NCBI GenBank assembly: GCA_947459215.1
Contig: CANHCQ010000001.1
Location: 310,001 to 374,000, forward strand
From: Phycisphaerales bacterium
Lineage (GTDB): Bacteria; Planctomycetota; Phycisphaerae; Phycisphaerales; UBA1924
Length of the DNA stretch: 64,000 bases
Direction of reading: 5' to 3'
The translations under genes and the position numbers were made by a program. This document shows positions 55,365-64,000 of the stretch, one piece after another. Position 1 is the first letter of the stretch. Each line of letters begins with the position of its first letter. The notes under the pieces are model-generated. The model was not told the DNA's origin and made no database searches. It saw only the letters and a program-made list of their open reading frames with translations.

Positions 55365-57206
55365 TTACGAGGCGATCCGCAGCCCCGGATCCTCGCCCTT
55401 GCACAGCAGCCGCGCACACGTGCCCACGAACACGTCTCGCTCGATCGGCTTGGTGAGATACTCGTCGCAGCCCGCTTCCATGCACTTCTCCCGGTCGCCC
55501 GCCAACGCGTTACCCGTGAGGGCGACGATAATGCCCTTGTAGCCGCGAGTGCGAAGCTCACGCGTTGCCGCATACCCATCGAGCGACGGCATCTGCATGT
55601 CCATGAGGATCATGTCGAACGGGTTTCCAGCGCCCACCGCAGCGAGCGCGTTGTTCACCGCCTGCCGCCCATCGGGCACGATCACTGATTCGAGGCCCAT
55701 CTTGCGGAGATAGAACGCGATCAGTCTCTGGCTGTCCGGGTTGTCCTCGGCCACCAGTACGTTTCCCACCAACCATGGGTACACGCCAACGTCGCTGCCC
55801 CGGGTCTGCCCAGCGAGCGGGCTCGTCTTGGCCTTCGCCAGTGAAAGTCGAACCGTCGTGCCACGCCCCGGTTCGCTCTCGGCCGTCAGCAAGCCGCCCA
55901 TCAGCAGCACGAGCGAGCGCGACAGCGATAGACCAACCGTCGGTGTCGCGCCGAGCTTGGTCGACGCCGTCTCGGGCGTCAACCCGTGCTGCTCAAGCTG
56001 CCTCCCGGTCATCCCGCGGCCGCTGTCTCGGATCTCGATCAACGCCCGCTCGGCGTCGTTGGGATCACCTTTCGCCCGCACGACAATCTCGCCCTTGGGA
56101 GTGAACTTGATCGCGTTGCCGATCAGCTGCAGCAGCACCTGCCGCAGCCGAATCGGATCCCCGATCACCGCGTGCGGCAGCGACGCATCGATCTGTTCCG
56201 ACAGTGCCAGTGTCCGCGTCGTTGCCAGCGGTCGCAGCATCGTCACCACTTCGTGAACAGCCTGCTCCGGAGAGCACGCCACGCGCCCCACCGCCAGCCG
56301 CCCAGCCCCCGCCGCGGCCTGATCGATCACCTCGTGCACCAACGCCAGCAGGTGCTTGGTGCTCCGTCGGATGTTCTGCGCGATCTCGGCCCGTTCGGCG
56401 GTTCCCAGCGACGGTTCAAGCAGCATGTCCGAGTAGCCAAGCACCGACATCATCGGCGAGCGGATCCCGTGGCTCACCCGCTCCAGCATCGCTTCCTTCT
56501 GGCGCGCCGCGGTCAACGCTTGCTCGCCCTCGGCGCGCACCCGGATCATCTCCGCGCTCATCCGCTGCAGCGACGGCACGATCAACACCGCCACCAGCCC
56601 GGCCAGCACCGCGCAGAGCACCACGCCCGCTCCGACCACGATCCACATCGCCGCTCCGGCGTGCGACTGCGCCGATTGGTTCAGTCGCTCGGCCACCGCC
56701 TCCGCGTCACGCCCGAACCGCCCCTGGGCCGTCGCCAGTTGCATCAGCCGAGAGTCTCTCTTCGGATCGCCCACGTCCTGCCGCAGCGACTGGGCCGCCA
56801 CCTGCACCGCCTGCACGAACGCGCCGCTCGCGGCCTCAAGGGTCGTCCGTTCCTCCGGGGTCAGCATGCTCCGTGTCAAGCCTGCCCCAGAAAGCTCTCG
56901 CTGATCACGCTCGAACGCCGCCGCCGCCGCCGCCAACTCGTCGCGGTACGGCTCGCCCGCCGCCGCATCCTCGGCGTGGTTGGCGTGCTCCAGCATCGCC
57001 GCTGCCTTCACGATCTGCTGGCTCAGCAGCTGGTGCCGCGTCGTGACGTTTACCGCCTCGCTCTCGCGGGCCGAGCGCCGAATCAGCCCAGCCAGCACCA
57101 GCTCGAAGCCCACGACCGCGGCGGCGATCACGACTACCGTCATGAACAGCCGTCGCCGCAGCGTCCCCAGCGCGGGCACCGTCTCTTGGTTGTTCGCGGG
57201 GTTCAT
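55365..57206 (-). CDS. Hybrid histidine kinase with PilJ-like sensor
   Basis: A 613-residue inner-membrane hybrid kinase. Helix one (about 20-43) and helix two (about 187-212) bracket a periplasmic alpha-helical region beginning RHQLLSQQIVKAAAMLE, like the type IV pili chemoreceptor N-terminal domain (PilJ). The dimerisation box is ERVSHGIRSPMMSVLGYSDM with His246. The ATP domain has N-box LIGNAIKFTPKGEI near 344 and G1 EIRDSGRGM near 375, but a degenerate G2 (TVGLSLSRSLVLLMGG). The C-terminal receiver (about 485-605) has AEDNPDSQ, the phosphoacceptor Asp536 in ILMDMQMPSLDG and LTKPIE. The start ATG overlaps the stop of the preceding PilZ/receiver gene by four bases (ATGA). The context suggests a phosphorelay with that protein, although its own receiver and HPt domain lack the key residues. 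Confidence 0.9.
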   Translation of the reverse strand: MNPANNQETVPALGTLRRRLFMTVVVIAAAVVGFELVLAGLIRRSARESEAVNVTTRHQLLSQQIVKAAAMLEHANHAEDAAAGEPYRDELAAAAAAFERDQRELSGAGLTRSMLTPEERTTLEAASGAFVQAVQVAAQSLRQDVGDPKRDSRLMQLATAQGRFGRDAEAVAERLNQSAQSHAGAAMWIVVGAGVVLCAVLAGLVAVLIVPSLQRMSAEMIRVRAEGEQALTAARQKEAMLERVSHGIRSPMMSVLGYSDMLLEPSLGTAERAEIAQNIRRSTKHLLALVHEVIDQAAAGAGRLAVGRVACSPEQAVHEVVTMLRPLATTRTLALSEQIDASLPHAVIGDPIRLRQVLLQLIGNAIKFTPKGEIVVRAKGDPNDAERALIEIRDSGRGMTGRQLEQHGLTPETASTKLGATPTVGLSLSRSLVLLMGGLLTAESEPGRGTTVRLSLAKAKTSPLAGQTRGSDVGVYPWLVGNVLVAEDNPDSQRLIAFYLRKMGLESVIVPDGRQAVNNALAAVGAGNPFDMILMDMQMPSLDGYAATRELRTRGYKGIIVALTGNALAGDREKCMEAGCDEYLTKPIERDVFVGTCARLLCKGEDPGLRIAS

Positions 57207-58390
57207 GCCGCCCTCGCCCGTTCACACGCGACAATCACGTCGCGCAGCACCGAGGCCGATTCTTTCGGGCTCTTGGTCCACGCCAGCATCTGCAGCGCCC
57301 GGTCCGCCGTCGTTGCCATCCCCGCAAAGCCCATCGACGGCGCCGAGCCCTTCAGCGTCATGCACAGCGACTCGCACTCCCGCGTGTTGTCGCTGTCCAC
57401 CGCCTTGCGCAGCTCGCCAGCGATCCGCTTCAACTCGTCCAGGAACCAGGGCAGCATGCTCATCGACGGGTCGTCAGCCCGGAGCGCTGACCGGCTCTCG
57501 TCACCCCCGCCCTCCGCCGCGCTCCCGAGGAACTCCGCGATCGCCCGCACCACCCGGTCGTACGTCAACGGCTTGCTCAACAGCCCGTCGCACCGAACCG
57601 CGCTCAGTTCCATGCGGGTCTGCGGCGACGCGTCGGGCGTCAGCATCACGATCGGCGCGTGCAACCCCGCGGCACGCACCTGCGTCATCAGTTCCAGCCC
57701 CGTCCCGTCGGGGAGCTGGAAGTTGGCGACGATGACGTCCGCCGGCTCCTTCAGGCTCGCCATCGCTTCCTTGATCGAGGCCACGCTCCGCAGACGCACC
57801 CGCGTCCGCCGCATGAAGTGCTCGAACAACTTCTGATCGTTCTTCTCCGGCTCCACCAAGAGCAGCGAGCCCGCGATCTTCTCCGCGTCCACCTTCTCGA
57901 GACTGAAGAACTCGGTCTCGCCTCCCGCCGACACGAACTGCTTCGCGTCGATCGGTGCGTCGAACTTCACGCCGATCTCGTGCACCACCCCGCCCCGGTG
58001 CTTGCACCGCACGATCGTTCCCTGCACGTCCAGCGCCCCGTGTGTCGGGTGCGGCAGCCGCAACATGCACTTCGATCCCTCGTGCACAAACGAGTTGTGA
58101 AACAGCGACATGCCCCCGCGCGAGATGTTGCGGCAGCACAGCCGCAGCGCCAGGTGCGTCCCGCCCGGCTGCTCGATCAGCACCGGGATCCGGTCGCGAT
58201 GGAACGGCCAACGTACGAACTCACGCTTGAGGTCGTTGGAACCGCCACCTCCCGACATGGCTTCGAGTTTCTCCGCCAGGGCTCGAACACCCTTGACGTC
58301 CAGCCCCAGCGTGTTCCGCCGCGCTGACGATGAGTCGTCCGCCCACGCTCCGTCGCTCGGCCAATCCGCCATGCCCCGCTTGCCGGCCAT
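57203..58390 (-). CDS. PilZ - pseudo-receiver - HPt-like protein (second of two paralogs)
   Basis: A 395-residue cytoplasmic protein with three parts. ATG 58390 (MAGKRGMADWPSDG) follows GGGGAG by five bases. Residues about 72-165 form a PilZ domain (RWPFHR instead of RxxxR, then NISRGG), a cyclic di-GMP-binding fold. Residues about 183-305 form a receiver-like domain in which the acidic pair is weak (LLLVEPEKND) and the phosphoacceptor is Asn223 (VIVANFQLPDG), while the late Lys is kept (LLSKPLT). Residues about 320-395 resemble HPt, but the phosphorylated His is Met344 (ESLCMTLKGSAPSMGF). It is closely related to the protein at 58573, and its stop overlaps the start of the hybrid kinase. A phosphorylation-independent cyclic di-GMP adaptor is inferred. 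Confidence 0.78.
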   Translation of the reverse strand: MAGKRGMADWPSDGAWADDSSSARRNTLGLDVKGVRALAEKLEAMSGGGGSNDLKREFVRWPFHRDRIPVLIEQPGGTHLALRLCCRNISRGGMSLFHNSFVHEGSKCMLRLPHPTHGALDVQGTIVRCKHRGGVVHEIGVKFDAPIDAKQFVSAGGETEFFSLEKVDAEKIAGSLLLVEPEKNDQKLFEHFMRRTRVRLRSVASIKEAMASLKEPADVIVANFQLPDGTGLELMTQVRAAGLHAPIVMLTPDASPQTRMELSAVRCDGLLSKPLTYDRVVRAIAEFLGSAAEGGGDESRSALRADDPSMSMLPWFLDELKRIAGELRKAVDSDNTRECESLCMTLKGSAPSMGFAGMATTADRALQMLAWTKSPKESASVLRDVIVACERARAA

Positions 58391-58572
58391 GTGCACTCCC
58401 CGGTAGATCCCCTGGTGCCGCATCGGCGGCTCGCTTGGATCATCGAACCGCAATCTTGCCGAGTTGAACACTTGCGGCACCCGGATCGCGAGCCAATCCG
58501 CACGCACCGCCCACGTTGCCCATCTTCATCCGAACTGTTACGGAGCAGGATTTCTCGGGGGGGGAGAACGCC

Positions 58573-59745
58573 TCAGCCAGCCTTCTTCTGCACCTGCGCA
58601 CTCTCGCACGCCACGATCAGCCGCTGGATCGCCGCTCTCGACGATTCCGCCGATTGCGTCTGAGCCAGCGACTTGCCCGCCTGCTCCGCCAAAAGGCCGA
58701 CGCCCGAGAACCCCATCCCCGGCGCCGCCTTCGCGATCTGTGCGCACATCGCCCGCAGCGGGTCCGTGTCGCGACGCTCCAGCAGACTGCGCATGTCGGT
58801 CGCTGAATCGTTCAGGCTCCGCACAAACGCAGGCAGCAGCGATGCCCGTTCGTCATGGCCCAGCATCGAGCTCACCGTCGCCGCACCGCTGCGGCCAACG
58901 ATCAGAAACTCCGCCACCGCACGCAGGAACAAAGCCTTCGTCAATGGCTTCGCGACGATCGCCGCCGGCTCAAACTCCCGCAGCCAGCGCTGCCGATCGT
59001 CCTTGCTCCGGGCGGTCGCAACCACAACCGGCGTCGCCACACCCGTTTCGTTCATCGCGGCAAAGAACCGGTCAAGATCCAGCTTGCCCTGATCCGGGTC
59101 GGCGATCACCAGGTCCGCGCCGTCCGCGGCGTACGCGATGCCCGTCTTCTCATCGTCGGCGCACCGCAGCCTTACATCCGTGCCCTGCAGATAGTTCTGA
59201 ATCAACCGCTGCTCGATCTCGCTCGTCCCGACCACCACCAGACACCCACGCAGCTCCTCCGCAGGCACCGACTCGAGCGAGAACCAATCTTCCAGCTGGT
59301 CAAGCTTGATGTAGTCGCTTGGCTTGATCGGCTGGTCGAACTTGATGCCCACCTGATGCACCACGCCCTTGAGGTGCTGGCTGTGCGTCACCTTTGCCGC
59401 CAGAACCGTCGGCCCGCGAGAAACATGCTTCAGCGTCACGTGAACCTGCGTCCCCGGATGCAGGAACGAGTTGTGCAACGCCGCGAGCCCGCCGCTCGAC
59501 AGATTGCGGCACACCATCGTGACCGCCGTCGTCGCACCACCGGGCGCGATCAGGTCCACCGGCAGGCACGCGATTCGATACGATCGACGCTTGAACTTCC
59601 GCGGAGCTTTGCGACCCTTCGCCTCGCTCTCACGGTCCGACTCATCAAGCTTGTTCATCAGCGCGGCAACGTCCTGCACGGTCATCCCGAGCGAGTGCAG
59701 CTTCGCGGTCGCAGAAGTTGGGGCGGCGTTGGGGCGAGCGGTCAT
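58573..59745 (-). CDS. PilZ - receiver-like - HPt-like protein (first of two paralogs)
   Basis: A 390-residue paralog of the protein at 57203 with the same three-part order. It starts at ATG 59745 (MTARPNAAPTSATAKLHSLG). The PilZ part (about 45-150) has a proper RRSYR and NLSSGGLAALHNSFLHPG. The receiver-like part (about 165-290) has lost the N-terminal acidic pair (VVVGTSEIEQ) but keeps an Asp at the acceptor site (Asp216, LVIADPDQG) and a Lys (IVAKPLT). The HPt-like part (about 315-390) has Ala335 in place of the His and lost the following KG (RAMCAQIAKAAPGMGF). The two paralogs probably arose by tandem duplication and then diverged. It lies 146 bases after gyrB on the same strand. Confidence 0.78.
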   Translation of the reverse strand: MTARPNAAPTSATAKLHSLGMTVQDVAALMNKLDESDRESEAKGRKAPRKFKRRSYRIACLPVDLIAPGGATTAVTMVCRNLSSGGLAALHNSFLHPGTQVHVTLKHVSRGPTVLAAKVTHSQHLKGVVHQVGIKFDQPIKPSDYIKLDQLEDWFSLESVPAEELRGCLVVVGTSEIEQRLIQNYLQGTDVRLRCADDEKTGIAYAADGADLVIADPDQGKLDLDRFFAAMNETGVATPVVVATARSKDDRQRWLREFEPAAIVAKPLTKALFLRAVAEFLIVGRSGAATVSSMLGHDERASLLPAFVRSLNDSATDMRSLLERRDTDPLRAMCAQIAKAAPGMGFSGVGLLAEQAGKSLAQTQSAESSRAAIQRLIVACESAQVQKKAG

Positions 59746-59891
59746 CGAGTGTTCCAGAAGAGCGAGGACTCCTCTGGATCGACCGCGGAAAACCCGCACT
59801 GCAAGCCCATCGACGCTTGCGCTCGCATCCGGCGTTCCCCAGCCTCGCCACGCCGCACCAGCGTCACACACCGACGAAGCGTCACACCCGA

Positions 59892-62687
<2,796 letters not shown>

Positions 62688-63115
62688 TCGTTTCCCCGTT
62701 CGTCTTCAATGCGCGAGACCCGATCGCTCATTCACACCACTCCCGCCGCCGGCTCCCACACGCCGCCGACGCCGAAAATGGCATACCGAAAAAAAACCGA
62801 CTCCGACGCCGTTCTCGGCGATCGGAATGATAGGTTCTCATCGACCAAAACGCACAAAAAACCGTCGAAACGGCACCGCCAAAAACCCCTGCAAATCAAG
62901 CACTTCCGACGCCCCGCGGCCGACACGCCTCCCCCTCCCAGAGCGAGCGGGCCAGGGGGTGGGTTTGCAACCCTTCGCGGAGGTCCAAGACATGCACCAC
63001 ACAGACCACCGAGATCACGGAAAAGACACATGCCCTCCCCACGAATTCTCTCCGTGATCTCCGTGTTCTCCGTGGTGAAATGCCTTTGTGAAAGCCTGTT
63101 CGGCGACCGACTTCT
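62688..63115. other. Gene-free gap with A-rich tract upstream of gyrB
   Basis: These 428 bases hold no supported gene. The left part (about 62775-62900) has runs of eight and six A and is the AT-richest stretch nearby; the gyrB promoter probably lies between 62688 and 62800. The right part contains the CACAGAG-type repeat at 62992-63086. Confidence 0.5.
62992..63086. repeat. CACAGAG-type inverted repeat, locus D
   Basis: Left arm 62992-63033 (CATGCACCACACAGACCACC...) and right arm 63049-63086 (CTCTCCGTGATCTCCGTG, TTCTCCGTGGTGAAATGCC) are inverted, with a short spacer of about 15 bases. The unit has a 9-base internal period (TCTCCGTGx). This is the most compact copy of the four in the window. 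Confidence 0.7.
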
Positions 63116-63988
63116 TCACTTCACCCTGAACGCACCCCGCAGCGCCCTCTCCTCAAACCCGATCGGCACCTCGCCCGTCGCCGCATAGCGGTACAGCGCC
63201 GCAACGAGGACCGAGCTCACAGCGCTCGTCACCAGCGCGATGCCGATCATGAGCACCACCATGATCCCGCCGCCGATTGCGATCGGTGCCCAGTGGTTCA
63301 TCTGCGCCGTGAACACGATCCCGATGATCGCGGGAATCGTTGCAACCGCGTACAGCACGAAACCGATCAGGCCCAGCCCCACGTTCGAGACCAACGCCGT
63401 GCCCCAGGTCTTGCTCAGCATCGTCGATGATCGCTTCACCGCCTCGATCGGGCCCAGACGCTCGACCACCAGCACCGGCACGACAAAGTACGTCGCGATC
63501 GTCCACGCCAGCCCGACCAGCGCCGTCACGATCTTGCCCACAAAGCCCACCCGCTCCTCGATCGCCTGCAGCAGCGTGCCCACCGTCGCGCTCACCGCCA
63601 CCCATCCCACGATCTGCGGCATCAATCCAGCCGCGTGCCACAAACCGCCCCGCACCGTCGGCTCTCGCCCCGCAAACCGCTCCATCGCGCACGCCACCAG
63701 CGCCGTGTTGAAGAACACGATCACGAAGTAGCTCGCGAAGTAGTACGAAAACGTCAGCAGCGTCCCGATCTCGCGCACATACGGATGCATCACGCTCCGG
63801 TCGCCCGGACCGCCCTGGGCCGTCACTTCTTCCAGCACCCCCGTCACCACCAGCGGCACCACAAACGACGCGAACACCGCCAGGCAGGCAACCGCCGACA
63901 CCAGCGGAAAGATCATCAGCCGCTTGTCGCGGCGGAGAACATTCAAACTCTGCCGAAGCAGTTCCGCCGAGCGTGCGAAGAGCGCCAT
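63116..63988 (-). CDS. DUF6159-like multi-pass membrane protein
   Basis: A 290-residue inner-membrane protein of unknown function. ATG 63988 follows GGAGG by five bases. Six hydrophobic segments are visible: about 25-50 (LMIFPLVSAVACLAVFASFV), 78-100, 124-145, 153-173, 198-225 and 233-260. Family-like points are the N-terminal SAELLRQSLNVLRRDKRLMIFPL, the ATYFVVPVLVVERLGPIEAVKRSSTMLSKTWG segment near 165-196, and the C-terminal ALYRYAATGEVPIGF. These match the layout of DUF6159 and its relatives, which have no known activity. The gene is complete in the window. Its partner upstream lies beyond the right edge. Confidence 0.78.
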   Translation of the reverse strand: MALFARSAELLRQSLNVLRRDKRLMIFPLVSAVACLAVFASFVVPLVVTGVLEEVTAQGGPGDRSVMHPYVREIGTLLTFSYYFASYFVIVFFNTALVACAMERFAGREPTVRGGLWHAAGLMPQIVGWVAVSATVGTLLQAIEERVGFVGKIVTALVGLAWTIATYFVVPVLVVERLGPIEAVKRSSTMLSKTWGTALVSNVGLGLIGFVLYAVATIPAIIGIVFTAQMNHWAPIAIGGGIMVVLMIGIALVTSAVSSVLVAALYRYAATGEVPIGFEERALRGAFRVK

Positions 63989-64000
63989 GTGAGCCTCCGT

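Noticed and set aside
62732..63031. 99-codon minus-strand frame upstream of gyrB
   Set aside because: Composition is unlike protein (Gly/Pro/Arg-rich), it overlaps the repeat at 62992 and has no ribosome site.

Overview
The window is high-GC bacterial chromosome that reads as a planctomycete, most likely class Phycisphaerae. The signs are: two secreted proteins with a short VPAPGA-type C-terminal sorting signal (hydrophobic stretch plus RRRR), an exosortase, a secreted protein ending in dockerin-like EF-hand repeats, the PVC-group small basic protein, three membrane proteins with an N-terminal CxxC...CPECG zinc ribbon, and long opposite-strand open frames typical of GC-rich DNA. This assignment is inference; no rRNA is present.

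Layout. 1-6.7 kb: the 3' end of a PfkB sugar kinase, an outer-membrane barrel protein, SpoVR, a DMP19-like protein, two zinc-ribbon membrane proteins and a DciA-like (DUF721) protein. 6.9-13.6 kb: a four-gene, partly overlapping operon with a giant MAF/DUF115 protein followed by CMP-nonulosonate synthesis genes (NeuA, NeuB and NeuC types), a cassette for making and transferring a sialic-acid-like sugar. 13.8-18.9 kb: an HDOD regulator, a secreted Asp-box protein with dockerin-like repeats, and a chemoreceptor gene that has lost its start codon and carries an internal stop. 19-26 kb: housekeeping and secreted proteins (two PEP-CTERM-like proteins, lone NuoI, small basic protein, aminotransferase, SIMPL protein, GpsA). 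26-35.7 kb: a metal P1B-ATPase with a His-rich tail, MgtE, a PIG-L deacetylase, a DUF4139 protein, a lipoprotein and IspF.

35.7-50.8 kb is an exopolysaccharide/exosortase locus, all on the minus strand: Wza-like export lipoprotein, CheV, exosortase with EpsI-like C-terminus, a 1532-residue TPR protein, a Wzc-like protein lacking the Walker A lysine, an NAD-dependent epimerase and a WecA-like initiating transferase. These would prime, build, measure and export a polysaccharide, and the exosortase would anchor or release PEP-CTERM-like proteins such as those at 19.2-20.0 and 22.2-22.7 kb.

51-64 kb: LipA, a SpoIIE-type phosphatase and an HD-GYP protein, tRNA-His, an EVE protein, then a minus-strand set reading gyrB, two tandem PilZ/receiver/HPt-like paralogs with missing phosphorylation residues, and a hybrid histidine kinase whose start overlaps the stop of the second paralog. 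A DUF6159-like membrane protein closes the window.

Gaps between genes are unusually rich in dispersed palindromes: four loci of a CACAGAG-type inverted repeat, two REP-like clusters, and at least two other short repeat families. One repeat arm runs into the HD-GYP reading frame and a G-rich repeat-like segment sits inside lipA. No CRISPR array, transposase, phage gene or rRNA was seen.
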